A stretch of DNA of 64,000 nucleotides from an uncultured Alphaproteobacteria bacterium (lineage in GTDB: Bacteria > Pseudomonadota > Alphaproteobacteria > MPNO01 > UBA2964), in assembly GCA_951812775.1 (NCBI GenBank), contig OX638326.1, positions 1,996,335 to 2,060,334 of the forward strand, read 5' to 3'. A model generated the notes under the pieces. It was not told where the DNA came from and did not search any database. It saw only the letters and a list, made by a program, of their open reading frames with translations. Shown here one piece after another: positions 16,469-26,737 of the stretch. The position numbers were made by a program, and so were the translations under genes. Within the stretch, counting starts at the first letter, position 1. Each line of letters begins with the position of its first letter.

Positions 16469-17854
16469 ATGGCACGAACTCCAAACTCATATGCCGCCCG
16501 TGATTCAGCGGCATTGCTGCATCCCTATTCCAATGCCATCGCAAACGAAAAAGTTGGGTCGCTGGTCATAACTGGTCATAACACGTGGCAGCGGTGTTTT
16601 TGTGACTGACGACAACGGGAAAGATTACATTGAAGGCATGTCGGGGCTTTGGTGCACTGCCCTGGGCTTTGGTAACGAACGTCTCGCCGAAGCAGCAGCC
16701 CGCCAGATACGCGATCTATCCTTCTATCACGGTTTCAATCAGAAAAGTCATGCGCCACAGATCGAGCTCGCGGAACGTTTGCTCGGTTTGGCCCCTGTCC
16801 CAATGTCCAAAGTGTTTTTCGCAAACTCCGGCTCCGAAGCCAATGACACAGCGTTTAAACTGGTCTGGTACCGCAGCAACGCGATAGGCACACCTGAGAA
16901 AAAGAAAATTATCGGACGCGTCAAAGGATATCACGGGGTGACAATCGCCGCTGCCAGCGCCACAGGAACGCCCATAAACCACCAGGCGTTCGACCTTCCG
17001 ATTGATCGTTCCTGCACACTGACTGTCCCCACTATGCTCGTGGCGCAGAACCTGGTGAAAGCGAAGAGCAATATTCAGCGCGTTTGGCCCAAAATCTCGA
17101 CACCCTTATTGAGCAGGAAGGCCCGGACACCGTTGTGGCCTTTATTGCAGAACCCGTCATGGGCGCTGGCGGGGTTTTGACTCCCCCCACCAGCTATTTC
17201 GAAAAAATTCAGGCAGTACTGAATAAGCACGATGTACTGATGATTGCCGACGAAGTTATTTGTGGCTTTGGTCGCACCGGAAATATGTGGGGTAGTGAAA
17301 CCTATAATATCAAGCCCGATATCATTACCTGCGCCAAAGCTTTGTCATCGGGATATATCCCGATCTCCGCCGTACTGATTAATGATACCGTCTATCAGCT
17401 GATCGCCCAGCAAAGCGCAGGGCTGGGATCGCTAGGTCATGGATTTACCTATTCAGGACACCCTGTCGCCGCTTCCGTTGCTCTGGAAACGCTCGATATC
17501 TATGAAGAAATGGGTTTGGTTGAGACAGTGCAGGAAATTTCTCCGGTCCTGCAAAATGGCATACGAGCCTTTGCCGATCACGCTCTTGTTGGTGAAACGA
17601 ACGGCGTCGGGATGCTCGCTGTCGCAGAGCTTGTTTCCAACAAAAATACAGGAGAAGCATTTCCTTCAGAGAAGCGTGTAGGCCCCCATCTTTTGGACCG
17701 AGCACTCGAGCATGGTCTTATTGTCCGGGCTCTGGGGGACCGAATCGCATTTTCCCCGCCTCTCGTAATTAGCAAGGTCAAGATTGAAGAAATGTTTAAA
17801 CGGTTCGGAAAAGCCCTCGACGATACGAAAAAGTGGCTTGAAACCGACCAATAG
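16469..17854 (+). pseudogene. Class III (omega) aminotransferase, two frameshifts
   Basis: Fold-type I PLP aminotransferase, about 460 residues when repaired. Segment 1 (16469 to about 16570) reads LLHPYSNAIANEKVGSLVIT. A 10-bp duplication then shifts the frame. Segment 2 (to about 17005) reads VFVTDDNGKDYIEGMSGLWC to DLPIDR. A one-base loss there shifts it again, and segment 3, to 17854, contains FIAEPVMGAGG, MIADEVICGFGRTG and the PLP-lysine motif CAKALSSGY. Removing one 10-bp copy restores SLVITRGSGVFVTDD; changing frame near 17008 restores VLHTDCPHYARGAEPGESEE. The family resembles amine-pyruvate or beta-alanine type transaminases; the substrate is unknown. As written it is a pseudogene unless the sequence has errors. 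Confidence 0.85.
16562..16581. repeat. 10-bp tandem duplication breaking the aminotransferase frame
   Basis: CTGGTCATAA occurs twice back to back (16562-16571 and 16572-16581). Deleting one copy restores the expected aminotransferase reading frame. Confidence 0.95.
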
Positions 17855-17996
17855 AAAAGATTTAAGGCCTCTGTAAACGAAACGTTAACCATACCCGTAA
17901 CAACAATGTGAGAGATGGGAATCTTAACTTTTCGAGGGAATAGAGGCCTTGTATTATCTGTTCAAACAGTCAGACGGCTGTAACAGGAAAAACGGC

Positions 17997-19211
17997 ATGG
18001 ATTACGAAAGTTTTTTTGGCGACGCAATCAATCAACTCAAATCCGAGGGCAACTATCGGGTTTTCGCTGAGCTAGAACGACATGTTGGCGATTTTCCACA
18101 CGCCACACGCCATGCCGATAATGGAACCAACGAGATTACGGTTTGGTGCAGCAACGACTATCTCGGGATGGGTCAACACCCGGATGTTTTGAATGCCATG
18201 AAAGATACTGTCGACATGGTAGGCGCCGGGTCCGGGGGCACCCGAAATATTTCTGGCACGACCCATCAACACGTTGTGCTCGAAAGAGAACTCTCAGAAC
18301 TACATCAAAAAGAAGCAGCGCTTCTATTCACGTCTGGTTATGTTGCCAATGATGCGGCGCTCTCCACTCTCGCTGGAAATATGCCTGGCTGCATTCTTTT
18401 ATCCGATGAATATAACCACGCCTCAATGATCGCAGGTGTCCGCCATAGCGGTGCCGAAAAACGTATTTTCAAGCATAACGACGTTGAGGATTTGGAACGG
18501 CTTCTTTCTGATATCGAGCCAGGTCGACCCAAAATCATTGTCTTTGAATCCGTCTATTCGATGGATGGCGATATTTCTCCAATCGGTGAAATTTGTGACC
18601 TCGCGGATAAATATGGTGCCATGACCTATATAGATGAGGTTCATGCCGTCGGCATGTACGGACCACGCGGCGCCGGTGTAGCCGAACGCGACGGACAGAT
18701 GGATCGTATAACGGTTGTACAGGGGACATTGGCCAAGGCCTTCGGTGTCGTTGGCGGCTATATCGCCGCTTCGCAGAAATTGGTCGATTTTGTTAGATCC
18801 AAAGCAAGCGGCTTTATCTTTACAACCTCCCTGCCGCCTGCCGTCGCCGCCGCCGCCGCAGCGAGCGTCCGCCATGTTCGAGACAACGGACAGGACAAAC
18901 GCGATCTTCATCAGGAACGCGCAGCCACCTTAAAACGGCTATTGTCTGACGCCAGCTTACCGGTGATACCATCGGTCTCTCATATCGTTCCAATCATGGT
19001 TGGCGACCCCGTCCTGTGCAAACAGGTCACCGACGACCTAATGGATCGATATGGCATTTACGTCCAGCCTATCAATTACCCGACTGTGCCAAGGGGGACG
19101 GAACGTCTACGGCTTACACCATCCCCCATTCATAGCGACGACGACATGGACAGGCTGGTAAAAGCGCTCACAGAGATTTGGAGCCGATTAGAACTTAAGT
19201 GGGCCGTGTAA
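17997..19211 (+). CDS. hemA: 5-aminolevulinate synthase HemA
   Basis: PLP enzyme joining glycine and succinyl-CoA to make 5-aminolevulinate, the alphaproteobacterial entry to haem synthesis. Signatures include [44 protein letters not shown] and the PLP-lysine region [15 protein letters not shown]. The ATG at 17997 ([11 protein letters not shown]) has AGGAAA upstream and gives 404 residues, the usual size; the frame is open further upstream but lacks support. The mug-type gene overlaps its end by 13 bases. Confidence 0.95.
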   Translation: MDYESFFGDAINQLKSEGNYRVFAELERHVGDFPHATRHADNGTNEITVWCSNDYLGMGQHPDVLNAMKDTVDMVGAGSGGTRNISGTTHQHVVLERELSELHQKEAALLFTSGYVANDAALSTLAGNMPGCILLSDEYNHASMIAGVRHSGAEKRIFKHNDVEDLERLLSDIEPGRPKIIVFESVYSMDGDISPIGEICDLADKYGAMTYIDEVHAVGMYGPRGAGVAERDGQMDRITVVQGTLAKAFGVVGGYIAASQKLVDFVRSKASGFIFTTSLPPAVAAAAAASVRHVRDNGQDKRDLHQERAATLKRLLSDASLPVIPSVSHIVPIMVGDPVLCKQVTDDLMDRYGIYVQPINYPTVPRGTERLRLTPSPIHSDDDMDRLVKALTEIWSRLELKWAV

Positions 19212-19717
19212 GTCCTATCCTACCGGATATAGTACCAGCGGATCTCCGCCTGGTGTTTTGTGGTAGCGCCGCAGGTACAGTTTCGGCGCAGAAGCAGGCT
19301 TACTATGCGGGGCCAGGCAATAAATTCTGGCCTACACTTTTCGAAACCGGCCTAACGCCCCGACTATTGTCCCCTGACGAATACCATCTCATGCCGGAAT
19401 TCGGGATTGGCTTTACGGATATGGCGAAACACGTTTTTGGCAGTGACGCCTCTTTGCCCAAAAACGCCGATGGCCCTGAACGCGTACGTCGGCTTATAAG
19501 TGAGGCCAACCCGGAAGTCTTGGCATTCGTTGGCAAGCGTTCCGCCCAGGTGTTTTTCAAGGCACATTTCGATATCAAAAACATGGAATACGGGCTGCAG
19601 GATCAAACCGTAAGCGACACGGAAATATTTGTCCTGCCATCGCCCTCCGGCCTTGCCGTACGGTATTGGACAATCGCGCCATGGCAAGCTCTGGCGGATC
19701 ACCTGAAAAGAGACTAA
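19199..19717 (+). CDS. Uracil-DNA glycosylase superfamily protein (MUG/hypoxanthine glycosylase-like)
   Basis: A 172-residue protein with a GTG start inside the end of hemA. It has [20 protein letters not shown] then GNKFWP, the fold's substrate loop [11 protein letters not shown], and the C-terminal [12 protein letters not shown] loop that inserts into DNA. Motif 1 reads CGSAAG, not the GINPG of classical MUG, which fits the hypoxanthine or mismatch-specific subgroup. It would remove deaminated bases. The overlap with hemA suggests cotranscription. Its end overlaps the convergent RidA gene. Confidence 0.8.
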   Translation: MGRVSPILPDIVPADLRLVFCGSAAGTVSAQKQAYYAGPGNKFWPTLFETGLTPRLLSPDEYHLMPEFGIGFTDMAKHVFGSDASLPKNADGPERVRRLISEANPEVLAFVGKRSAQVFFKAHFDIKNMEYGLQDQTVSDTEIFVLPSPSGLAVRYWTIAPWQALADHLKRD

Positions 19718-20187
19718 TCGATCAGGAAATCAGCCTCCACTTCAATGGCTACATTGAAGGGTATTGACGACACCCCGGCTACAGTTCGGGCGTGAGCGCC
19801 GATTTCCTGACCAAACACATCGACCATCAGCTCTGACGCACCGTTCACGACAGCTGCAACCTCTGCCAGGTCAGGCGTGACATTCACATACCCCTTTAAC
19901 TTGGCCACTTTCACAACACGATCCAGATCACCATCGAGTGCACTTTTAACATGAGCGATCACGTTCAGTGCTGAAAGACGCGCCGCCTCATACCCCTGTT
20001 CAATGGTGAAGTCTCGCCCGACTTTTCCAATAAACGGCATGTCCCCATTCCATTGCGGCACCTGCCCCGATACGTACAAAAATGGGCCAGCAATGTTCGA
20101 TCCCTTGATTTTTGCAACCTTTGGCGCCAAAGCTTCCGGTAACTCTATGCCAAGCTCTTTGAGCCGTGCCTCAACTGTTCCCGCCAT
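19714..20187 (-). CDS. RidA family protein (YjgF/YER057c group)
   Basis: A 157-residue protein of the longer RidA subgroup. FLYVSGQVPQWNG and the C-terminal [18 protein letters not shown] match the fold; many members hydrolyse reactive enamines or imines. The start at 20187 (MAGTVEARLKELG) has AGGTGG just upstream, so the longer open frame is rejected. The typical catalytic Arg near the C-terminus is not evident, so its activity is uncertain. It is a different branch from the RidA protein at 26738. Confidence 0.8.
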   Translation of the reverse strand: MAGTVEARLKELGIELPEALAPKVAKIKGSNIAGPFLYVSGQVPQWNGDMPFIGKVGRDFTIEQGYEAARLSALNVIAHVKSALDGDLDRVVKVAKLKGYVNVTPDLAEVAAVVNGASELMVDVFGQEIGAHARTVAGVSSIPFNVAIEVEADFLID

Positions 20188-20417
20188 CGTACTCCACCTC
20201 ATTTCCAAATAATTATTGATCAATGGGATAATCATGCGACAGCTGAAGCTAGTGATCCAGCGTCCAAATTTCTGCTACAATCCTTTAAGGCTTCGTCAAC
20301 AGAACTTCGCGATCAAATGTTTATCAAATTTGGATTCAATTGGGCTGAAATCGCCTTTGCCTGTATTACAATCGATCAAACATGCCTGAATGCCAATAAT
20401 CGAAATCGGCGAATACC

Positions 20418-20633
20418 ATGACTGCGCCGATTAAGAGATCAGTAGTTGTGGCCGGGCATCAGACCTGTATTTCTTTGGAAGAACCCTTCTGGAATGCTTT
20501 GGCGGAGCTGGCGAAATCCCGGGACCTTTCCCTCAATAGCCTCGTTACCGAAATTGATCGTGACCGACGAGGCAACCTATCCTCTGCCCTCCGCGTCTAT
20601 GTACTCAAGAGTTTGCAGGCAGACGACGACTAA
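20418..20633 (+). CDS. Ribbon-helix-helix DNA-binding protein
   Basis: A 71-residue protein: a short beta strand (KRSVVVAGHQTCISL) then helices FWNALAELAKSRDLSLNSLV and LSSALRVYVLKSLQ. This is the Arc-like RHH_4 pattern seen in many alphaproteobacterial regulators. The target is unknown. It overlaps the end of the convergent AsmA gene by 4 bases. No toxin gene sits next to it, so an antitoxin role is not supported. Confidence 0.8.
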   Translation: MTAPIKRSVVVAGHQTCISLEEPFWNALAELAKSRDLSLNSLVTEIDRDRRGNLSSALRVYVLKSLQADDD

Positions 20634-23600
20634 CGCTTATTCAAAAGATCGAGAACGCCCGGAATTAAATCTTCCAATCGAGGCTTTCTGGATGGCGCTT
20701 GTTGTTGCGCGGGATTGGACGGATCGTCTGTTGATGAATTGGGTGGCTGGTTAGAACGCCGCGATCCTGGAAAAACCTTCCGAATCAGAGAACCGACACC
20801 ACGTCGCAACAGGAATGACTGAAGCTCCTTAAAATCAAAAAACCGCCTTGGATTATCAAACGGGCCCACGGCGCGCATTTTAAATGCCGGCGCTTTTGGA
20901 TGTTCGATCAAACGAAACTGACTTCCAAAATCCATGTGCCATTTAGGTAGGTTGGCAAACCCGGTAGCACGACCCTCTGCGGCGTCTGCTTTCAGAAACA
21001 CATCATTGCTTCGAACGATCCCCTTGTTAATTTTAAAACTGGCATCCAATTTGGAGAAACGAGATTGCCCGCCCTGCATCGAGCCCACCAGAAGTGTCAG
21101 CAGATCTATAACACCATCAATGTTCTTTAGCCGGTCACTCATCGCCCTCAGATCAAACCCTGAAACAATCCCATTTCGTGAAGCAAGTTTTCCGGAGCCA
21201 TTCAGGCTACGAATCATTGCGAGGGGGCTGATACCAGTGCTGCTGATATTCAAATCGAAATCTGTGATCCCACCCTTAATATCGAAAGTGCCGGTCTGAA
21301 AAAGCGCCGTGCCGACATTCGCTTTAGAGACGACAACCCGACCATCAAGTTTGGGGATTTTTCGGCCATCAAATTTACCATTTAACAAAAAATCGCCATC
21401 AAACATTTTTCCAGCGATTTTCTTGATGGATAGAACTTTGTCCGACAGCGCCCCATTTATCGCCGGATTTTTTACTAGAAACTGACGATACCGTAGTGAT
21501 TTCGCCGCAATAGAAATATCCGCATCAATTAACCCAAGCGGCGAGGTGTCGATACGTTTCGAAGAGTAGCGCACTTCTGTCACGGGTGAAGATCGTCGCT
21601 GGCTTCTTGCACTGCGCCGCTCCACCTGATTGCGCCTCCGCTCTACCCGGCTTCTGGCTGGACTGCGGTTAGCAGAACGATCAGGCGGCAGGAAAGGATT
21701 TACATTAATATCCTCTGCGTCAAAAACGGCTGTAATTTTTGGTCGAGCTCGTCGGGTATCTAGATTTCCCGTCCCCTTTAGGATCAACCTACCGGCCCCG
21801 ACAGAGAATTTCCTGAGGCTGAAATTCTGCCCTTGACCACTAAGCCCGGCTTCAATTGACAGACGCCCCAAAGCTCCTCCCGCCGGACGATAGTCAGGAA
21901 CAAAATATCTCACAAAACGCCGAACGGAAGGGTGTGATGCCTTAACATTCATTGCGAATGCGGGGGATCTGATCAAGTTGCGAACGGTACCGCTTGCCGC
22001 TAATTTTCCTCCTGCAACCGCAAGATCGAGCTTTGCTGTGAGAGAGGCCAGGTCGCCTTTCGCCGTTAAATTCAGTCCAAAAGCACCAAGACTCTGCGCC
22101 ACTGGTTCAGCCCCGAATACGCGCAATAGCTGCGACAGGTTCCTATGCTTTGCAATAACTGTCGCATTGACCTTGGGCAATGAATCAAAACTGGAAACCG
22201 TCCCGATCACGGATGTTGAAGCACCCGCAGCCGCGAGTGACAGGTTTAGCTTAACCCGATTTGAGCTGGCCTCAGCCTTGCCGCGCAATCGCAAGGCGCC
22301 CAAATTTTTTGCATTCGGCGGCGGTGTTATCCCTGCGAGACGAAGAGGACCAGTAATATCGGCCGCGTCCGCCGAAATCGATCCGTTAAAGGCTGGTAAC
22401 CCGGCCAGATTTTTGAGTTCTCCAGAAACCGAGGCGCGCATACCACCTACATCACGCACCGACGCTCTTTTGATTTTAAGAACACCACCCGCTAGCGTTC
22501 CTTCAAACCGCACATCACGCATCGGTGTTTTTTTAACGGTCAGACGTGACACCTGCATATTTACGTTGGCGTCAAATCCCGTAAGCGCCGCGAGCGGCGC
22601 AGGTAGACTGGGTTTGGTCCCACTTTTCTTCTGTTTAGGCTGTTTTGAGTTTAACTTACTTACTGGGCGTTTCGCTGCAGGAGTTGATTTTTCTGATCCC
22701 GATTGTCTGACCTCTTTTCTCGTCTGATAGGCATCAAGGTCCAGATTATCGATACTGACACTCGCGCCAAATGCCAGTCGCTTGCGCAGGGCGAGGGTTA
22801 CAGCACCATCAATATTTGTCGTATCGACGCCTGCTTTAACCTGCAAAACTTGCATTTGTTGATCGTCACCGCGGATCGATGCGGATAACGAAAATTTACG
22901 AAGCCGGGCGGGCGGAATAGCGCTGATATCGTTCCCCAGCCACGTCAACAGCGCCCGCAAATTATCAGCCTGTGCGGAAACGGTTGCCTGATAGTTTGGC
23001 CTGCCTTCAAAAGCAGAGAGAGCGCCAGTCACATTCGATACGCCTCCACCCGGCAGCAACACTCTCGCCTTCGTCAACTGAGCAACGTTCTTGGCAACAC
23101 GAAGGGAAAGATCGACACCGCGTATGTTGCGCTTGTTATAGGTAATCGCGTCGACAGTAATATCAAAGGAACCATCCAGGTCAGGCAATTGAAACGCTGG
23201 TTTGGAAAGTGCAGGAGATTTCAGTTCAGACGGCTTCTTGGCACCTGATGTAGATTTGGGTTTGCCTTCGGCACGTCCCCCCTTAGCAGCGGACGGCTTT
23301 TGGATCACATCGCTTTTAAAAAGGGAATCGAGATCGACCCGTGTAATCGCGACCTTTGCAGAAACGTTCGGGCGCTCTTTAAGCTCGATGTCGACCTTGC
23401 CAGATGCCCGCGTCCCGCCGACCTCAACATCAATAGAAGAAATTGATCCACCTTTTTCAGTGCCCTTGAGGTTAGCCCGCAGTAAGAAGGATTGCTTCAA
23501 ACTGCGCGGCACTGTTAGCCCATCTGTCAAGGAACCAAGCGTTCGATGCAGATCTTTTCCGCTCAGATTGAGTTTACCTGTAAAACGGGGCAGCGCCCCA

Positions 23601-24343
23601 ATGGCGACGACGCTGCCACTAATTTGAGCCTGAACAGCAGCTTTCGGCAGTACTATTGACAGCAAAACCGGGGCCGCAGTTGTCGGTTTAAGCTCACCAA
23701 TCGCTGCCTCTATTTTTGCATTTAAATTGCGGATGGAAACATCACCGCGCAGGTCAAATGGTCCGTTAAGAGAACCCGCACGAAGCTGCAGCGATACGTT
23801 TTCCAATCGTTCCTCAGAACCTGATTTAGCATCGCGCCACATGACGACGCCGTTTTGAATTTGAACGTTATCAAGCCGTATTGCTGTTGAATTAGTTGCG
23901 AGCTGATCTTTGGAGTTTGTCTTCTGCGTACGATCTGGTCGCGACGTTTTGGGAGGCGTAAATTCCCAATTGGCACGTCCATCAGCTAACCTTTCCAGTA
24001 AGATCATGGGTTTGATCAACTGAATACTCGCTACTTCGACCCGCCCCTGGAGTAACGGTAGAACCCGAACCTGAACATCCAGTGCCTCTAATGACACCAT
24101 ATGAGGCTGTGATCCGTTTTTTGCATTGGCAAATCGGATAGTTTTTACAAGCAAGCGTGGTGCGGGAAGAATGGCTAAATCAAGATCACCAGCGATGGTG
24201 AGATTTCTTCCTGTCGCTTGCTTTACCTGCTGTTGGATCCCAGTCTTGTAGCTGTTCCAATCGACAAGCTTTGGCACGGCAATTGCTGCGCCAAAAAACA
24301 AGACGGCCAACACACCTATACCGATTAAAAAATTGCGCATCAC
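20630..24343 (-). CDS. AsmA family inner-membrane protein
   Basis: A 1237-residue protein with one N-terminal membrane helix (MMRNFLIGIGVLAVLFFGAA), the AsmA start VPKLVDWNSYKTGIQQQVKQ, and a long periplasmic part rich in beta strands. The conserved AsmA C-terminal region includes GNGSGKLASRNGIVSGFDLR-like sequence near residue 1080. Two basic low-complexity linkers (about 345-385 and 560-600) and an Arg/Ser-rich stretch (about 900-930) separate beta modules. AsmA-like proteins are thought to bridge inner and outer membranes and move phospholipid. It is downstream of the catabolic operon after a 112-base gap. Confidence 0.85.
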   Translation of the reverse strand: MMRNFLIGIGVLAVLFFGAAIAVPKLVDWNSYKTGIQQQVKQATGRNLTIAGDLDLAILPAPRLLVKTIRFANAKNGSQPHMVSLEALDVQVRVLPLLQGRVEVASIQLIKPMILLERLADGRANWEFTPPKTSRPDRTQKTNSKDQLATNSTAIRLDNVQIQNGVVMWRDAKSGSEERLENVSLQLRAGSLNGPFDLRGDVSIRNLNAKIEAAIGELKPTTAAPVLLSIVLPKAAVQAQISGSVVAIGALPRFTGKLNLSGKDLHRTLGSLTDGLTVPRSLKQSFLLRANLKGTEKGGSISSIDVEVGGTRASGKVDIELKERPNVSAKVAITRVDLDSLFKSDVIQKPSAAKGGRAEGKPKSTSGAKKPSELKSPALSKPAFQLPDLDGSFDITVDAITYNKRNIRGVDLSLRVAKNVAQLTKARVLLPGGGVSNVTGALSAFEGRPNYQATVSAQADNLRALLTWLGNDISAIPPARLRKFSLSASIRGDDQQMQVLQVKAGVDTTNIDGAVTLALRKRLAFGASVSIDNLDLDAYQTRKEVRQSGSEKSTPAAKRPVSKLNSKQPKQKKSGTKPSLPAPLAALTGFDANVNMQVSRLTVKKTPMRDVRFEGTLAGGVLKIKRASVRDVGGMRASVSGELKNLAGLPAFNGSISADAADITGPLRLAGITPPPNAKNLGALRLRGKAEASSNRVKLNLSLAAAGASTSVIGTVSSFDSLPKVNATVIAKHRNLSQLLRVFGAEPVAQSLGAFGLNLTAKGDLASLTAKLDLAVAGGKLAASGTVRNLIRSPAFAMNVKASHPSVRRFVRYFVPDYRPAGGALGRLSIEAGLSGQGQNFSLRKFSVGAGRLILKGTGNLDTRRARPKITAVFDAEDINVNPFLPPDRSANRSPARSRVERRRNQVERRSARSQRRSSPVTEVRYSSKRIDTSPLGLIDADISIAAKSLRYRQFLVKNPAINGALSDKVLSIKKIAGKMFDGDFLLNGKFDGRKIPKLDGRVVVSKANVGTALFQTGTFDIKGGITDFDLNISSTGISPLAMIRSLNGSGKLASRNGIVSGFDLRAMSDRLKNIDGVIDLLTLLVGSMQGGQSRFSKLDASFKINKGIVRSNDVFLKADAAEGRATGFANLPKWHMDFGSQFRLIEHPKAPAFKMRAVGPFDNPRRFFDFKELQSFLLRRGVGSLIRKVFPGSRRSNQPPNSSTDDPSNPAQQQAPSRKPRLEDLIPGVLDLLNKR

Positions 24344-24455
24344 CTGTTTTTCTGTGGTGGAACGATAGTTCTGACTTAATCAGTTCCGGTTCAGATCGCA
24401 AGCGCGAACAGGCCGCAATTCGCTCCGACATAAGTATTAGGCCGAACCGGTCGAG

Positions 24456-25829
24456 CTATGAGCTTAGATCGAGAATCTTACCGGGGTTCAATATATTTAA
24501 CGGATCAAAAACCCGTTTAAGGTCTCTCATTGAATTTAGCGCATCACCAAATTCCTGTTTTAAAAAGTGAGATTTCCCTACCCCAACTCCGTGTTCACCT
24601 GTGCAGGTGCCATCCATCTCAATTGCCCGAGTCACCATTCGATCATTTATACGTTGAGCATCCTCGAAGTCAGAGGGTTTATCAGGATCCAGTAAAAATA
24701 TTACGTGGAAATTGCCGTCGCCGACATGACCAACCATCGTCGCCGTCAGAGAGGAACGATCTATGTCGGATCGCGCTTGTTCAATGCAATCAGCAAGTCT
24801 GGAGATCGGGACACAAACGTCTGTTGACCAGGCCTTGGCACCGGGCTTGAGCGCCAAGGCGGCATAAAGCGCATCATGACGCGCTTGCCACAACCTGTTG
24901 AGGTCTTCCGTCTTTTCAGCCCACCCGAAATTTCCACCGCCAAACTCGGAAGCAATTTCTTGAACACTCTCTGCCTGCTCTCGAACACCGGTGGGAGACC
25001 CATGGAACTCAAAGAACAGCGTCGGGGCCGGTTCGTAGTTCAATGCAGAATACTGATTGCAGGCGCGCATCTGCATTTCATCCAGCAGTTCTACCCGCGC
25101 AACCGGGATACCTGACTGGATCGTCTGCGTGCAGCACTGAACCGCAGCATTGATCGACGGAAAGGTACAAACGGCTGCAGAAATTGCTTCAGGAATTCCA
25201 TACAAGCGAACGGTTACCTCCGTGATGACACCTAGCGTTCCCTCAGCGCCTATAAACATTCGGGTCAGGTCATATCCGGCAGCAGATTTTCTGGCCCGAC
25301 CTGCCGTCTGAATTAGGCGTCCATCCGCGAGCACGACCTTCAAGCTCAAAACATTTTCGCGCATTGTGCCGTAGCGAACGGCATTGGTTCCGGAGGCCCG
25401 CGTTGACGCCATACCGCCAAGCGTTGCATCAGCGCCGGGGTCAATCGGGAAGAACAACCCTGAAGAACGAAGGTCTGAATTCAACCGTTTCCGGGTAACA
25501 CCTGCCTCAACGGTCACATCCAAATCATCGGCATTAATCTGAACAATCCTGTTCATCCTGGTCAAATCAATGCACACACCACCCTGAACAGCACCGATGC
25601 CCCCTTCAAGTGAAGTTCCAGCACCGAATGGAATTACCGCGGTTCGTGCCTCCACGCACAGACGCACGATTGCGGATACCTCCGAGCTGCTCTCGGGAAA
25701 AACCACCATATCGGGCGGCGCAGCTGGGTGGTGCGATTCATCTTTTCCGTGATGTGCAAGCAACGCTGCCCCTGTGGAAGCCCGTTCGCCCAGCAGATTT
25801 CTTAGTGCTTCAAATAGAGAATCGGACAC
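24456..25829 (-). CDS. FAD-linked oxidase, GlcD/D-lactate dehydrogenase type
   Basis: A 457-residue flavoprotein. FAD-binding-4 domain features are PFGAGTSLEGG, DPGADATLGGMASTRASGTN and RKSAAGYDLTRMFIGAEGTLG. The C-terminal domain ends with VGHVGDGNFHV, GTCTGEHGVGVGK and the family closing FDPLNILNPGKIL. Relatives oxidise D-lactate, glycolate or other 2-hydroxyacids. It follows the MBL-fold gene after 3 bases and appears to be the last gene of the 3-hydroxyanthranilate operon, suggesting a 2-hydroxyacid step there. Confidence 0.88.
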   Translation of the reverse strand: MSDSLFEALRNLLGERASTGAALLAHHGKDESHHPAAPPDMVVFPESSSEVSAIVRLCVEARTAVIPFGAGTSLEGGIGAVQGGVCIDLTRMNRIVQINADDLDVTVEAGVTRKRLNSDLRSSGLFFPIDPGADATLGGMASTRASGTNAVRYGTMRENVLSLKVVLADGRLIQTAGRARKSAAGYDLTRMFIGAEGTLGVITEVTVRLYGIPEAISAAVCTFPSINAAVQCCTQTIQSGIPVARVELLDEMQMRACNQYSALNYEPAPTLFFEFHGSPTGVREQAESVQEIASEFGGGNFGWAEKTEDLNRLWQARHDALYAALALKPGAKAWSTDVCVPISRLADCIEQARSDIDRSSLTATMVGHVGDGNFHVIFLLDPDKPSDFEDAQRINDRMVTRAIEMDGTCTGEHGVGVGKSHFLKQEFGDALNSMRDLKRVFDPLNILNPGKILDLSS

Positions 25830-25832
25830 GGT

Positions 25833-26717
25833 TTAGCCATCAGCGAGTTGGTATTTGCACCTGGCGCCATTATTCACAATGCGGCCCATCGTCGGACTTG
25901 CAAAATGCGCTGGCAACAAAAGCGTATCGGTCTCGGCGTGTTTGTTAACAAACTCCGTTCGATTGGCCCGCGACATCTCAGCATCCACACAAAATCGGCT
26001 ATTCCATTCCGGATAAGCGATCTGAATGGGGTGATGCAAAATATCACCAGACATCACGACATTCTGGCCATTCGCATTGAGATCGACGCAAACATGGCCT
26101 GGCGAATGACCATGGGTCGGATCAAGTGTGAAGTGATCATCGATAGAAAAATCAGAATCAACGAGGGCAACCTGCCCTGCTGCCATTACCGGGAGAACAG
26201 AGTCTATAAAACATCCATCCTGCGACCCCTGCCCGCCACTCTCTTTCCCAACAGCCGCCCAATGACGATATTCGTTCTTGTGAAAAACGTATTTGGCATT
26301 CGGGAATGTTGGACCCCATTCGCCATTTTCGAGCGGGGTATTCCATCCAACATGATCGGCATGAAGATGGGTACACAGCACATAATCGACTTCTTCTGGA
26401 TGAACACCCGAGGCTATAAGCTGATCCAGCCACGTTGACTCCAGGTGATGCCAGGCCGGGCTCGATGGCCGCTCTTTCTCCGCGCCGACACAGGCATCAA
26501 CCAGCACTGTGTGATGCGGTGTTCTGACAACGTAACTTTGAATGGCCCTTAAATATGTGTTGGCCGCAACATCCCAGAAATGCGGCAGGAGCCAGTCCAT
26601 CTCCCCATCAAACCCTTCCGTCGTTGCATCGGGAAAGAAAACGTTTGGGGCGTATCCGGGCCCTTCCACTTCAATCAGACGGTCTATCGTGACATCACCA
26701 AATGTTGCCTGTCTCAT
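25833..26717 (-). CDS. MBL-fold metallohydrolase
   Basis: A 294-residue metallo-beta-lactamase fold protein. The metal motif HLHADHVGWN, later THGHSPGHV and MSGDILHH, and the final PAHF give a full set of zinc ligands. The family includes lactonases and other hydrolases; the substrate is unknown. It lies 20 bases after the RidA gene and 3 before the flavoprotein gene, inside the catabolic operon. Confidence 0.85.
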   Translation of the reverse strand: MRQATFGDVTIDRLIEVEGPGYAPNVFFPDATTEGFDGEMDWLLPHFWDVAANTYLRAIQSYVVRTPHHTVLVDACVGAEKERPSSPAWHHLESTWLDQLIASGVHPEEVDYVLCTHLHADHVGWNTPLENGEWGPTFPNAKYVFHKNEYRHWAAVGKESGGQGSQDGCFIDSVLPVMAAGQVALVDSDFSIDDHFTLDPTHGHSPGHVCVDLNANGQNVVMSGDILHHPIQIAYPEWNSRFCVDAEMSRANRTEFVNKHAETDTLLLPAHFASPTMGRIVNNGARCKYQLADG

Positions 26718-26737
26718 CGCATTCCCTCGCCGCGCAT

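Noticed and set aside
20418..20633. Ribbon-helix-helix protein as an antitoxin
   Set aside because: No toxin-like gene adjoins it; the neighbours are RidA and AsmA genes.
21978..22727. Long plus-strand ORF opposite the AsmA gene
   Set aside because: It is an antisense shadow of a clear AsmA-family gene, with low-complexity translation and no motif.
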